From Ascarosepion bandense (Eukaryota > Mollusca > Cephalopoda > Sepiida > Sepiidae): a stretch of 64,000 nucleotides of DNA. The stretch is taken from the NCBI GenBank assembly GCA_037127315.1, contig JBBBDQ010001939.1, positions 458,501 to 522,500 on the forward strand, in the 5' to 3' direction. Under the pieces are notes generated by a model. That model was not told the origin of the DNA, made no database searches, and was given only the letters and a program-made list of their open reading frames with translations. Both the position numbers and the translations under genes were made by a program. Below, in pieces: positions 10,440 to 22,677 of this stretch (the first letter of the stretch is position 1; each line of letters starts with the position of its first letter).

Positions 10440-12500
10440 ATTTTTTTCACACTGTTTAAAAAAAAACATTGCATCTATGAAAATACATTTAAATAAGAAT
10501 AAATTAGAATATTTAAATTGTTTTAACATATTTTTACTTAAAACTCATAGTAAATTTCTTTGGTACTGTTTAAAAGACATTTGTTTCCAAGAAAGACTTA
10601 ATAAATCTCTAGACATTTTTACATATGAAGCTTGTTTTCCAGCATTTATGATATTCAATATGTTATTTTCTAATGACTATTTGTTGTAATCCTACTCTAA
10701 CAAACACATTTTAATCCAATTTTTTTGTTTATAAAAATTATTAAAAATGAATTTGTATTGATTGGTAATGAGTTGTCAAATTTTTATGATTTTCAGCTAT
10801 TGGTTTGAAGAAATTTTTAATAGTGTTAGACACCTTTTTTTTTTTTGTGTTAACAGGAATGTTGTAATCAAATGCTTCAATTATTAAAAAAAAAAAAAGC
10901 CATCTAACACAGTCAAAAATAGACCTCTCCTTATCAATAGCGAAAATGATAAAATTTGCCAATTCATCAACAATCAATGCTATTTCACCTTTTAATAATT
11001 TTTATAAACAGAAATTTGGATTGACAATGGATTTTCCTCTGAGCTGGTTCATAGCTTGTCTTTTCGTTTAGAGGTTTTGGAATGTGGTCTTTTTCAGGGT
11101 ATTTTTACCGAAATGATTGTCTGTTATTAAAGAGGAATTTATGCAATTTTTTAATGCTGATAAAGGTATTAGAGGTACAGAGTTGGCCAAATGGTTATTG
11201 GTGAATAATTTCCAATTTGTATTTATTTTATATGAATACCTTTCGGATTGATATGTATCTACCGCTCTTAATAGATTCTTCCTGTTACTGAATACTGATA
11301 CTATTTAACTGAGTACAACCTCTCAGTTGTAAAGAGAGGAGATGACCACTACCAAATAAACCCCATTGCTTCAAGAAATACTATGAATGTTTCAGCAATT
11401 TGCTAGGTCCTGAGTAATTTAACAGAATCAATTAGAATTTCCTTTATTCAAAAATACATTAATGCATAACAATGTATATCCCCTACCCAATGCAAATTAA
11501 ATTTCCAGTGTTTCAACATTTTGTAAGAAGCAATAGAACAATCTGTCAGTATTACTGCTCCTTAGACCCTCAGGAATGAGGTAAAATTTCAATATTTGTA
11601 TTGTAACAAATAGATACATTGAACAAGGTGAAAAATCTACTTTATCTATTACAGAGAACCCCATCACACCAAGATTTCTTACAAGAGAGAATTTTTTTTA
11701 AGTCAGCAAGAGTGGCAGTTTTTCAAAACAATTTTACTTGCCAAATTTGTTAACCATCAAATGTTTTGAAAGATTAAGATGAAGTTTCTGCAAGTTCTAT
11801 GACAAGTATTTTCATTCTCTTTTTTTTTTTGTCTTAGAAATTTTCAAGCTCAAAAGAAACTATTTTGACCACTTCTGTTTTATGAAAACTACTCTGAAAA
11901 TACCACCCACATTTAACTTCAACTAATAAGATCTATAAGCTTCTTATTTCCTGGATCTTCTCACAGTGACTGGATAATGATTAAACACATTCATTGTGAC
12001 AAAAGCATTGATTGTCCTGGAGTGGCTAACAAGATATATCAAAAGACATTACTTTGTCTAGGATCTTTTTACTCAGGCAGTGAATTAGATTGCAATTCAA
12101 AACAATTTGTAGATGCAGGCAGACAGTAAAAATATAATTTCTTTAGGGCAGCTGATGAGATTTTGCCTATGTAACATCACAAATATCTATCCCAAGTAAT
12201 TTAATCTATTATGAATTTTTCATGAGAAAATAAATTTGATATTTTATTTGGATAAATGATTCCAATTCTTCTTTTCACATAAGTTTTGTACTGTTTTCTA
12301 CCAACATTTTCAATGTAATAAACATTTTTTCTTTTTTTTTTTTTTCTTTTAAATTGAAGAAGAAAGTGTGTACTTTGTTCTTTTTTAATTATGGAAGCTT
12401 AAGTGTGTCAGTTCACTTAGTATTTACAATCATCATAAACTTAAAAATGGCAGTTAATTTCTAATCAGGGTGAGGTATTTTATTAATTTGTGCGCATACA
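10440..12500. other. No gene recognised
   Basis: AT-rich intergenic or intronic DNA with T/A tracts. Short ORFs at 10420-10689 and 10741-10977 are unlike any family I know. Confidence 0.5.
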
Positions 12501-12502
12501 TA

Positions 12503-13234
12503 CAGTGTGTGATGGATGAATTGTCTAAATTATATGAAAATGAAAATACTGACATCTCATTTCAACGGATATCTTTACCAAAACTACACAAAATTATCTT
12601 GAAACACTAGAATAAATTTATTCAATAAAACTGTCATTGGCTTCAACCATGGCCTCCAGACAATTTTAGCATCTCTTCTGGAAGGTCTTGTTTAAGTAGG
12701 TGAATGTTGCTATAATCCTTGCTTCCAGTTTATCTTTGGTGTTATCGAGGAGTTTTGTTGGTCCCTTGCTCAACTATGCTCCATGCATAATAATCAAAAT
12801 GGTTGAATTCTGGGAAGTTAGGTGACCAGATGTAAGGGGTGATGTGGTCACAGAAATTATCTGACAACCATGACTGGGTTCTCCTGCTTGTATGGCATAG
12901 TGCAGAGTCCTGGTGCCAGACATTAAGTCTTCCAACAGCCATCCTCTTGACCCAGGTCAGCACTACCTCCTCAAGGCATTTGATGTAGGTATCTACGTTG
13001 AGTCTGAGGCCCTGTGGGAAGATGGAGGCATAACGTCACCATCACTAGTGAACACCTTCATAATCACCATTAAACTCATCCAACTCTTTCCAAATCCTTT
13101 GCACTGTCATCAGAAGTTAGCATCAACATTTTGCAAGAAACAATTGACACCCAAACATTATTGGAGCTTCCAGTGCGAATTCCAAGCAGTACAGCATGTC
13201 ATTTCCAAATTTCTGGCAGAGTGAATTGCCATAA
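12503..13234 (-). pseudogene. Mariner-like transposase remnant (DD37D type)
   Basis: The minus frame at 12742-12963 contains 'WHQDSALCHTSRRTQSWL', the second catalytic Asp region, then 'ITPYIWSPNFP' and 'FDYYAW', with the third Asp 38 residues after the second, giving DD37D spacing. Upstream 'TSDGDVMPP' and 'GLRLNVDTYIK' can be read in broken frames. The 3' terminal inverted repeat is at 12503 ('cagtgtgtgatggatgaatt'). The other end is lost where a foldback element begins at about 13236. Several stops and shifts; dead. Confidence 0.85.
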
Positions 13235-13235
13235 T

Positions 13236-13545
13236 ATTGATGTTTCAGCTGTTGTATGCTCTGGCGTTCTCCAGGTGATTGTAATTTCAATCACTGAGGT
13301 ATATTTTCATTCCATGAACCATGCTACTTCCACATGTCTTAGTTATCTCCTTTTAACTCAGCCCTCTAAATTATTTCTTCACCACTGCAGTAGCCAGGTA
13401 TTGAACTTGTAACTCTTTAGGCTAAATCACTAGATCTAACCAAGAGCACATGGCCCAGTGATTGAAATAGAAGGTTTGGTTAAAAAATTCCAGTCACCTG
13501 AAGAAGACCAAAGCATACATTAGCTGAAACATTGTGAAGATGGCA
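13236..13545. repeat. Foldback element with tRNA-like core, copy 1
   Basis: Left arm 13236-13300 ('gatgtttcagctgttgtatg', 'ctccaggtgattgtaatttc') is complementary to the right part 13480-13545 ('cagtcacctgaagaag', 'tagctgaaacattg'). On the minus strand the core carries 'gagttacaagttcaatacct', a B-box-like stretch, with an A-box-like region near 13440. Same design at 31309-31710. Confidence 0.7.
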
Positions 13546-13691
13546 ATAAAGATGAGGACAACAGTTTGAACAATGTAAATTTGATTCTTATCTATCTATC
13601 TATCTATCTATCTATATCTATATCTATATCTATATATATATAAAAAAGAATCAAATTTACATTATTCAAACTGTTGTCCTCATCTTTATTG
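13544..13691. repeat. 46-bp inverted repeat around an ATCT/AT microsatellite
   Basis: Arm 13544-13589 ('caataaagatgaggacaaca...') pairs with 13646-13691 with one mismatch. The middle is (ATCT)n passing into (ATATCT)n and (AT)n. The arms are the outer end of the foldback family, so two element ends sit head to head. Confidence 0.9.
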
Positions 13692-13769
13692 AAACACTGG
13701 TGATCATATGATCACCAATGTTGAATCTGGTCAGTACCTAGATAAGTGACCACTTGGTAATACCTGGTG

Positions 13770-13945
13770 CTGTATGTGTGGGTGGTGTAACAAATAATGA
13801 TTGAGAATTCTTAATAGGAGAGCAAAGGTTCCAGTTTCCATTAGATTCATTACATTCTATTATGTGCAAATACCCTTTGGAAAGGTAGGAATCCACCTCT
13901 GCTCCACTCAGGTGTGGGCTAATTAGTAAGGCTTGTATCATTAAA
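13770..13945 (+). repeat. Degenerate SINE of the main family
   Basis: 'gggtggtgtaac' head, 'ggttccagtttcc' as decayed B box, then 'gcaaataccctttggaaagg' and 'ccactcaggtgtgggctaat', which match the family body. A C-run and A-run follow at about 13958-13979. Confidence 0.6.
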
Positions 13946-14029
13946 CCATTATATCATCCCCCCCCCCCCCAAAAAAAAATTTTCTTACAATCTAAAAATA
14001 TTTGCTGGTTTTAAATAACATTTTTAATA

Positions 14030-14622
14030 TTGCTGCCATATCTGGTTGGGTGCCCCTGCTGCTCTCCTTGGGCTTCTTGACAAAATACAAAGGATCTGTA
14101 ACGTGGTTGATACTGACTTGGCAAACCGGCTGCAACCACTCTCTCACCGACGTGATGTGGCTTCCCTGTGCCTCTTCTACAAGTACTTTCATGGCTTCTG
14201 CTCCAATGAGCTTAGATCACTGGTGCCGCCTAAGCACGAATTTACACGAGATACTAGATTAGCAACTAGGTCCCACCCTTTTACAGTTAAACAGATAAGA
14301 TGTAACCATAAATTCTACTCCAACAGCTTCTTTTCTCACGCTTCCCGCCTGTGGAACTCACTTCCACAAGTCTGCTTTCCGAACAGCTACAATCTCCAGG
14401 TGTTTAAATGTAGGGTCAATAGACACCTCCTATCACCCTAACTCCCAATTATTCTCAGAACACTCTCATCTACTGAACCCTCATTCTTGGTATCCTTACC
14501 CACCTATCACCCACCCTCTGACATTTCCTATATTTAATCATCCTTTCTCCACTCTATGTAGCCCCCTGCGCAGTAGTGGCAGTGACATACCTTGCTCGGG
14601 GTGAAACGCTTATAAAAAAAAA
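14030..14622 (+). pseudogene. LINE, 5'-truncated: reverse transcriptase C-terminus and 3' UTR
   Basis: The open frame 14046-14441 (131 codons) begins mid-protein and holds 'LGLLDKIQRICNVV', 'YKYFHGFCSNELRSL', 'FFSHASRLWNSLP' and 'FKCRVNRHLLSP' before its stop. This is the usual carboxy-terminal tail of Jockey/CR1-like non-LTR reverse transcriptases. The 3' UTR runs through 'gtagccccctgcgcag' and 'ccttgctcggggtgaaac' to an A tract at about 14612. No start or palm motifs remain. The frame is intact, so this is one of the younger LINE copies here. Confidence 0.85.
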
Positions 14623-15318
14623 AATTCTGTCTTATATTCATTTTTGAATAGACATAATGTTTTCATTTTATGGTGTTTGTATGTGTATATTAGTTTTTGA
14701 GAGTTGTTACATATTTGCCTTATAGCATCTGTGTATTTCATTCTTAATGTTTCTACGTATTTTCTCCATTATGGGTGATGTTCATTTTTAACTTTCACAC
14801 TAAGGTAATATTTATTTTTAATCAAATTTATACCCTGTTTTATTTCTCTGTTACTAAGGAGTTTATTAGGTTTTCCCAACAGAGGTCTATTTTGTGTTCA
14901 TAAATGTGGATTTTTAGATTTCTAGCTATCTCATCTATGTATTTCTTATGACATTGCAGGTTGTTTATCTTACACATCCCAGCTTCTGATCCATTATTGA
15001 TTGAAGTGTACATATTGACATAAAATGAACATATGATGTCTACCCAAGCAATGAAAAGAAAACAATTTAAAAATCCAAACAACTTCACATAATTCCTCTC
15101 CCAAAATTACATTGCTTAAATTTTTTTTTTTTTTTGCTGCTTCTGAAACTGAGTTGGAACAATTACATTATTCATTATTCATATTGTTGACTGTCAGTAG
15201 CCGATATGAAAATACCTACACATTTGTATAAGCATATTAATAGAGATGACAAAAGTAATTATGCTTTATTGTAAAATCTGAGCCTTATGGTTAAAAAATT
15301 CAAGTACTTTTTTTTTTT
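14623..15318. other. No gene recognised
   Basis: AT-rich; the 82-codon minus frame at 14840-15088 may be a relic of a retroelement but shows no motif I can name. Confidence 0.4.
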
Positions 15319-15560
15319 TTATAATCATTTTCCCTAAGCAAGGCACTAGTGTGCAAGGGTTACTGTGAGAGAAGAAAACAGATAGGGAGACGTCAAAGAA
15401 AGGATAAGAGAAGGATGAGTATCAAATAGAGAGCAGATATTGCATTTAAACTTTTAGAGTGTAGCTATCAGGGAAGTAAGTAAACAAGGGAATTCTACAA
15501 ACCAGAAGTGTGAGAAAACAAACTGTTAGATTAGAAGCAGTTAAATTTATTTAAATAGTA
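15319..15560 (-). pseudogene. LINE 3' fragment, same family as 14.0 kb
   Basis: Minus strand: decayed C-terminal coding ('ttctggtttgtagaattccc' region), then 3' UTR ending 'ccttgcttagggaa' and A tract. Shorter and more diverged than the 14 kb copy. Confidence 0.65.
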
Positions 15561-15639
15561 ATGCTAATAAGATATAAAATTAGTCTATGCACTGAGGAGT
15601 ACATATGCTAATTTTATCTCATATGATGTGAACCCCTTA

Positions 15640-15865
15640 AAATTATTGAGCAGATTTTCCTGCAGTAGGCTGCCATTATTTTCTGTGGTAGACTGGTTGC
15701 CAACCAAGGTTATAGAACCCAATCTGTCCTGCTATTCAGTCCATTGCTGGAGAGAGAATAGATGGATTAATTCCTCTCCCAAGAGTATTTGTGTGTAAGT
15801 GAATGCAATGAATTCAACTGGAATTTAAATTCAGCTCTCTGATTTCTCATTCCAAACCAATATCA
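15640..15865 (-). repeat. SINE, main family, copy 2
   Basis: 'gcagtaggctgccatt', 'gtagactggttgccaacc' and 'ggaatttaaattcagctctc' (decayed B box on the minus strand) in the expected order. Tail side truncated at the left. Confidence 0.75.
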
Positions 15866-16329
15866 AGCAATTTTTATTGACTTCCATGTTATGCACTTAT
15901 ATCAGTTGGTAACATGCATTAATTATACACTGTGTTCTAAACATTGGCATTGTGCTTCTATTTTAAATACTTACATTTTTATTAAATATTTTCCATTCAT
16001 TTCTTCATTTATTTAATTTCCATAGTTTTACTTTAATGTTATCATTTATTTTAAATAATGTACTTTTGGAATTCTTTCAGTTCTTCATTTTTTATCATCT
16101 TTTTGGGGGACATTATAATTGAACATCTCTTTTCATTCAGACTTGATAATTTAGCATTTCTTGTAATTTATCTGATGATTCTGACATTAATAGAACGTCA
16201 AGAAATTTTAGATGTTTAAACCTTATGCTTCATGCCTTGATAAAATTTTATTTTATCTGTATATTTATTTAGATGAATTATTGCAGTACTGTTCTTGTAT
16301 ATAGTCTTTTTAAATAGCCTACTCTTTTT
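15866..16329. other. No gene recognised
   Basis: AT-rich, no ORF. Confidence 0.5.
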
Positions 16330-16580
16330 CGAATTCCAGTTGAATTCATTGCATTCACTTGACACGCAAATACCCTTAGGAAAGGTATTAGTCCATCTCT
16401 TTCATCCAGTTATGGGTTAAATAACAGGACAGATTGGGTTCTATAGACTTAGCTGGCAATCAGTCTACCACAGAAAGCAATGGCAACCTACTGCGGGATA
16501 ATCTTCTGCCCAGTCGGTTGTGTCTCTTCGAGACATTGCTCAAGTGTGTTTCACGTATGGCACTTAACTGGCTTTTTCTG
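16330..16580 (+). repeat. SINE, main family, copy 3
   Basis: 'cgaattccagttgaattc' (B-box end of the head), 'aaggtattagtccatctctt', 'caacctactgcgggataatc' and 'gtgtctcttcgagacattgc', tail 'gcacttaactggc'. The tRNA head is 5'-truncated. Confidence 0.8.
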
Positions 16581-17160
16581 AGTCAAATTTTTTCAGTCAA
16601 TTGAATCTAAACAAAGTGGTTTGTAATATTCTGTTTTTTAGTTGAGCTATTGTTTGTAAAGGGTCAATTGTTGAGTAGTCACATGTAAAACCTGCTGTTT
16701 GCGTGGCTGATTTTCATCTTCGATATTTGTTAGTCTTTTGAGTCTAAGTATTTTTGAGAATAGTCTGTAGATGTTTGATAATGTGATGGAGCAATAGCCA
16801 TTAATGTCTTATCTTTTTTCTTTTATAAAGTGAGACGTCTATTGCTAAGTTGAAGTTTTGAGGTACTTTCCTTTTCAATATGCATTGGGTAATCCTTCAA
16901 GAAATTCTGCATTCTATTAGATTCAGCCTACATTTTATCTGTTTAATTTTCTTTTGTACTTTTCAAATTTACTGATTGTTTTTACTTATGGCAAATTTTT
17001 GAGTTATTGATAATGATTAGGTTTGGAGTTTTAAATTTTATACAATAAATGTTGATTATGAATTTATGTTTCTTTTGTGGGATTGCTTCATAACAAATTA
17101 AAAGAGCAGACTTTGTTGATTGAATCAAATAAAGCTTTTTTGAATTAATTCTTCCTGTGC

Positions 17161-17164
<4 letters not shown>
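16581..17164. other. No gene recognised
   Basis: AT-rich, CpG-poor; parts resemble decayed antisense LINE coding but no motif could be named. Confidence 0.4.

Positions 17165-17197
<33 letters not shown>
17165..17197. repeat. (TG)n microsatellite
   Basis: About 15 TG units. Confidence 0.95.
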
Positions 17198-17620
17198 TGT
17201 ATTTGACTACCGGGCCAATCCGGGCAAGGAAAAATATCTTTGTCAGAAATCAAACTAAACAATTCACGAAGAAAGCAAAAAAAGAAAAAAAACAAAGAAA
17301 ACATCCGAATGAACGCAGTAAAAATCTGTTTATTTATTAATTTTGGGAGAAAAGACTGGTTATACTCAGAAAGTCCAAACCCGATTTCCTGCTTTCATTC
17401 ATGTTCTGTGCCTAATTTCCATTGGAATAGCCGAAAAAATCAGTTTCTGGAAATAGATGACACTGATGACATCATCACATTGTCAACTAATAAATCCGGG
17501 CAATTTTCTCTGCGCCCGGTGTTTTTTAGCATCAGCTACAGCCCTGTATATACACACACGCAGCCTTTGAGATTTCACTTCTTCCGATCGACTCAGTCAA
17601 TTAAAAACTTAATTGGGTGA
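17198..17620 (+). other. Unknown stretch with a 126-codon frame
   Basis: Frame 17240-17620 opens beside the TG run and 'gaccgggccaatccggg'-like sequence. The protein is Lys/Asn-rich at the start and Ser/Phe-rich at the end, with no domain I recognise. Probably a repeat of unknown type rather than a gene. Confidence 0.3.
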
Positions 17621-20178
17621 TTAAAGTTTATGACTTTACTCTTTTGCAGTTTATTAAAAATCTTGCAATTAAATCTGATTCATTTTACAACCCATTCAAT
17701 TCCATTGAAGATTCACAAGTTACTTAGAATGACCTACAATGACATTATTGAACTCTTTGGGCTTATGCATGGCTGGTCAGTGTAAACATTTGTTTAATTA
17801 ACGCTTCCAGAGTGGAGCCAAAATGTCTCTGTCACCCAGATCAAAGACGCTCACAGATTTTTAGAAACTTTTTTGGAAAAATATTATTTCCTCCCTGCTT
17901 AAGAAAAGTAAAAATGAACATTTGAAAGAAAAAAAAAAATATGCATACTTCTTTCAACCAATTTTTTTTATAGAAAATCATTGAGAAAATCAGATTTGAT
18001 ATTTTTTTCATCATCTATTAGATGGAGGTTGTAGTCAAGAAAGAAACTATAAATTTAGGTACCTCCACGCAATTGCCAAAAAAAAAAAAATATCAAAATG
18101 TGAAAAGAACTCAAACTTAATAAAAACAAAGTTTTATCATCAAAATGTTTATGCTATTATTAAGAGGAAAGATCAAATTTTGTTGTTATTATTTAAAAAT
18201 ATTTTAAAATCTTTTTCTAACACATTCTAAATCTTAATTAAAATTTCATTTTTTGTTTTCCTTCAGTGATTCATGCTGTATTTACGTAAGGTGACTATTA
18301 AGAAAATGGAGTTGGTCATATAAAATGATTTTTGGGCGAGTAAATTTTCCCTCAGTCTCGACCACTGGTCAAGTGATTTCTTTTTCAAGATATATGTGTG
18401 TGTGTGTGGTGTAAAGGGGAGAAAAATTAATGCTTAATAAAGTAAAGAACTGGAAATTTAAAGTGTGAGTACATTTTATTTCCCATGGTAAATTTCATTA
18501 AAACACACAGAAGCAAACTGCATATATCAACATCCATCTTCAATAGACACCAACTGTGTAATTTATAACAAAGTTTGTAAGTCGATATCTGGGTTAAACT
18601 TGAGCTGAATATTGTATATACATCAGACATCTAACCTGAAAATGTTTGCATACACATGAATTCGGCAAAAACAGAATTTCACATACCAATGTTTGACACA
18701 TCAATAAGCAGTATTTTGTGTGTGTGAGAGAGAGAGAGAAAAGTCCTGGCAAGTGAAGGACATCATGCCTTCATGAAACTTTGGCCGGCATAACTCTGCT
18801 CAGTAAAACGACAAACTTTTCCACAAATAATCCTATATATATAATGTGCTATGTTCCGAGTTGCCTGTGCAACTCAGAACATTTTTTTAATTAGATGATT
18901 AATGCAGTGTGTTGCAATTTCCAAGTGCTTGTAGTCGCCGCCTCACTTTAAAATTCAGTTATATAAAAAAATAATTGTATAAAAAATATTTAAAAATTGT
19001 TCCAAACTTCCATTGAAAAGTCTATTTTCTTTTGTTCTGCATAAACGTGAGTTGATGTTTTGTGTGACATTGTAAACAACATTGCGTTAGTTTTTGGGGG
19101 AAAAATATTTACATTTTTTGTTGACTAAATGAATTTCAGAAATTTTCGAAGAGTATTTAAAAATGTAGACATTTAATTTTAGAGGAAAAGTTACATTAGA
19201 CAGTTGATTTCCTGCAGGAAATATTTAGCAAAAAAAGCTTTATTTTTAATTTTATTTTCTGAAGTATGAAATATTAAATCTGAAAGAAAAAAGACTTAAA
19301 TAATTAACCATTGGCACATTTTTTTTTTTTTTTGTTTCAAAATTAGGAGGAAAAATATTGACATTTTTTTGTTGACCAAATGAATTTTTAAAACGTCATA
19401 AAAATTAAATATAAAGGCTCATTATTTTTTTTTTTTTGTCTCTTTTGACACGTGATTTGATTTCAGTGACGTAATCTAGCAACCATCTTAGCTCTTAGAT
19501 GTTTTATGGAGCAAATGTAAACAATCAGCTCCATTGGCCAAAAAGTGCGAAAGGGAAAATTGCTGAACTTAAACCCAAAAAGTATGTGTCAACCTGGCTT
19601 CCCTGTAGATATGTGTTCCTAGAAAGTTTGAATGGTGTTGCTTAAAAATGTAGGCATGCATAGGGAACAGTCATACACAGACTCACAGATTGCCTTTTAT
19701 ATATATAGATAGATATAAGAGAGAGAACTAATATCAGTAAATGGTTTTTCACTTAGCTAATTGATATTACCTTCAGCATCCTGACTCTAAAGTTTTGTAA
19801 ACAAAATCACACTGTCCACTTGTCAGGGAGTATTAGCAATTAACTGTTTACCATACACACACAAGATTGGGTGTGATTATGATTATCAAACATAGGCTTT
19901 TGTATCCATCTGCAAAACCAAGTTAATTTTCTACAAACAGAATCTTTTACATGTGCAAAGTTTAGCAAAGAGTGTAAAAGCTATTTGGGTCTTACAAGAT
20001 TTGAGGGCACACAAAAAATGGATCCCCGTACAACCAGGACATCAAAGGAATCAGAGCTATCACATGTATGTGGCAAAGAATGAAAGTTCCTTGTTAGCCT
20101 CATGTCATTGGTGATCTCATGATTGACATCATATTCAGCACTAGGTCAATGCTTTTGTTGACAATGTCCATCGAACAA

Positions 20179-20180
<2 letters not shown>
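17621..20180. other. No gene recognised; hairpin at 18851-18882
   Basis: AT-rich. 'atgttccgagttgc' (18851-18864) pairs with 'gcaactcagaacat' (18869-18882) with one G-T pair, followed by a T run. GT/GA microsatellite near 18716-18740. 'cacagattgccttttatata' near 19686 looks like a transposon edge. Confidence 0.45.

Positions 20181-20210
<30 letters not shown>
20181..20210. repeat. (TA)n microsatellite at the edge of the Tc1-like element
   Basis: About 14 TA units; Tc1/mariner elements insert at TA. Confidence 0.9.
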
Positions 20211-20211
<1 letters not shown>

Positions 20212-20212
<1 letters not shown>

Positions 20213-21630
20213 TGACACGCATAAGTATTAGATACATGTGATTTTCTGTTATAACTCTAGTTTATGTTCGCCATTTTGTCTGATATTTGGTAAGTAATAT
20301 CTCATAAAGTTGTTTTAGTTGTATGTGGAAGGAAAATTAAAAACTAATGATTAAATCCATTTTTTTTATCAAATTTCAAAAATAAGTTATGCAAAAGTAT
20401 TGAATACATGACACTTTTTTCAAATTTCCATTCGAAACTTTGTATTTTGAAAGACTTTAAATATTCAAATTTTTTATAGTATTGGAATGTTATCTCTGAC
20501 CAATCAGAAGTACACACAAGATAGTGCTACTAATCATCTGACTCTTTGATGTGCATTCTGCAATTCAAGGATTAAAAATGGCAAAAACTAAAGAATTATC
20601 CAGAGATATGCGAGATAAAATCATTGAACGTCACAAAGGAGAACAAGGTTACTGAAAAAGTAGCAAAGAAATGAATCTAGCATTAAGTACAGTAGGAAAT
20701 ATTATCAGAAAGTATAAGTATGGTGACGGTACAGCAAACCTTCCAAAAATGGAAGACCGAGAAAAATAAATAAGAGGACTTCAAGGTGGATCAGCAAAAA
20801 TGTGCAAAAAAACCCTTCATTACTCGTTCTGAAATTAAAACTGATCTTGAGGGTGCTGGAATTAATGTAAGTAAGGATACCATTAGCAGAGCTCTATATT
20901 GTACAAGCTTTCATTTAAGATGGCCAAGAAAAGTGCTTTTACTGAAAACCAAACATGTCAAAGACTGATTAAAGTTTGTCGAAACTTATGAAAAGAAAGG
21001 TATACAGTTTTGGGAAAAGGTAATCTGGTCAGATAAAACGAAAGTTTAACTGTTTGGAAGGAACACAGTGACAAGTGTTTGGCAAAAAAATGGCACTGCC
21101 TTCAACAAGCACAATACCATCCCCACAGTTAAGTTGTGGGGGGGGGGGTCCATTATGATATGGGAATGCTTTTTATCCAAGGGCACTGGTGACTTACAAG
21201 TTATCCATGGCAGAATGAATGGTAGCATGTACAGGGAGATTCTAGAGAAGAACCTTCAGAGATCAGCAGCTTCTTTATGACATGGTCAGAATTTTGTGCT
21301 TCAACACGACAATGATCCCAAACATACCACAAAACTTACAAAGGAATGGTTTGAAAATAATGGTATTAGTACTCTCAATTGGCCAAGTCAGTCTCCTGAC
21401 TTGAATCCAATTGAGAATTTGTGGAATACTTTGAAAGTTAAAGTTCATAAGCGAAATCCACAAAATATCAAGCAATTAGAGGAATTACAAAAGGAGAATG
21501 GGGTAAAGTAACAGTGGATCAGTGTGGAAAACTTGCGGCCAACTATAGAAAGCGACTGGAAGCAGTGAAACAAAACAGGCAAGCAACAAAATATTAAATT
21601 GATGTATCGAATTCTTTTGCATAGGGTAAT
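20212..21630 (+). pseudogene. Tc1-like DNA transposon, dead
   Basis: Transposase starts near 20578 ('MAKTKELSRDMRDKIIERHK'), hits a stop after 'GEQGY', continues 'LALSTVGNIIRKYK' and a 'GRPRK' hook region, then shifts frame. The catalytic triad can be read: 'IWSDKTKV' (first Asp, about 21033), 'HDNDPKHT' (second, about 21305) and '[11 protein letters not shown]' (Glu, about 21411), with 34 residues between the last two (DD34E). Terminal repeats: 'gcataagtattagatacatg' at 20219 and, inverted, 'tgatgtatcgaattcttttgc' near 21600. The frame is broken at least three times. Confidence 0.9.
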
Positions 21631-21746
21631 TTTGAACTTTGATATGCACAAGACTGAGCAGTTAGAATATTAAATTGATGTATCGAATACTTTTGCATAG
21701 GGTAATTTTGAACTTTGATATGCACAAGACTGAGCAGTTAGAATAT
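21591..21746. repeat. 76-bp tandem duplication at the Tc1 right end
   Basis: 21591-21666 is repeated at 21667-21742 with almost no change ('gaattc' versus 'gaatac'). Each unit holds the Tc1 terminal sequence and 'gactgagcagttagaatat'. Confidence 0.92.
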
Positions 21747-21800
21747 GTGCTTTCCAACCATGAGACCCAAGTTTGAATCTCACCATGGTTGATTTGTAAG
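21727..21800 (+). repeat. tRNA-like SINE head
   Basis: 'gactgagcagttagaatatg' (A-box position), 'ttccaaccatgagacc' (anticodon arm position) and 'aagtttgaatctc' (B box) in order and spacing of a tRNA gene. Confidence 0.6.
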
Positions 21801-22330
21801 AATTGATTATTTGTTTTACTAGCATATTAACCCCTGTGGGTCATTTAATGCTGAAACTAGATTTTTATTCAGAAATGTTTCAAATGCTTGTGAGATTTTT
21901 TTAAAATTGTCTTTCAAAGTATCACAAGTTGTATAGTTTGGGAGTATTTCAAAACATGAGCTATATGGTTCAAAGTCCAAGCTCTATTTTTTATAGAAGT
22001 TGGAAGTATTTTCTTTTTTTCAGATATCCTATTATTTGGGCAGTAGGCACATTTTTTACGAGCATATTAAGATTTTGTGCTTGATAATAGTTACTAGGTA
22101 TTTTTTGTGATTCTTGAATTCTATCACATAATAGTAAGAAATTCATTGCAATGGTACACCAAGGTGTAGTTTCTGCCTTGAGTATGTTTGAAGTGAGTAT
22201 GACCAATTTTTATTCTATTGATCACTATGTCTTGTCTTCAGCCAATGGCTCTATATTCACCTTTCTTATTGTTGGCTGATGTTTATATAGTTTATTGTTT
22301 GGGAATTCAACCCAAATTGTTTGCTATTTT

Positions 22331-22580
22331 GTTTTGATGTGTTGTGTAATTTTTTTTTTAATAATCTGTATATGAGAGTTTGATGTTAGTTATTTTCATT
22401 GCGCCTTTTACCAGCTTCAGCTTCATGATTTTCCTTTCCTATATTACCAGGAATGTGTTTTGATGTGTTGTGTAATTTTTTTTTTTAATAATCTGTATAT
22501 GAGAGTTTGATGTTATTTTTATTGCACCTTTTACCAGCTTCAGCTTCAGCTTCATGATTTTCCTTTCTTATATTACCAGA
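22331..22580. repeat. 126-bp tandem duplication inside the dead LINE
   Basis: 'gttttgatgtgttgtgtaat' at 22331 recurs at 22457, followed by matching 'accagcttcagcttcatgat' and 'atattaccag'. The second copy has one extra 'cttcag'. Confidence 0.9.
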
Positions 22581-22677
22581 AATCCAAGTCAATATTATTG
22601 TTTTGTGCTTTATTAACTGATGACAAGTTTCTAGGATTTGAATATAGGGATTATTTGAGTTCTTTTCTTTAATTGAT

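Noticed and set aside
12913..13412. Two + strand ORFs of 93-103 codons
   Set aside because: Antisense shadows of the minus-strand mariner transposase and the foldback arm; no domain of their own.
14002..14262. 86-codon + strand ORF
   Set aside because: Alternate frame of the LINE reverse transcriptase C-terminus.
17240..17620. 126-codon ORF as a real gene
   Set aside because: Unusual composition, starts next to a microsatellite, no domain; left as unknown.
18851..18890. Hairpin followed by T run, resembling a bacterial terminator
   Set aside because: The window is eukaryotic; such terminators do not apply. Kept only as a hairpin.
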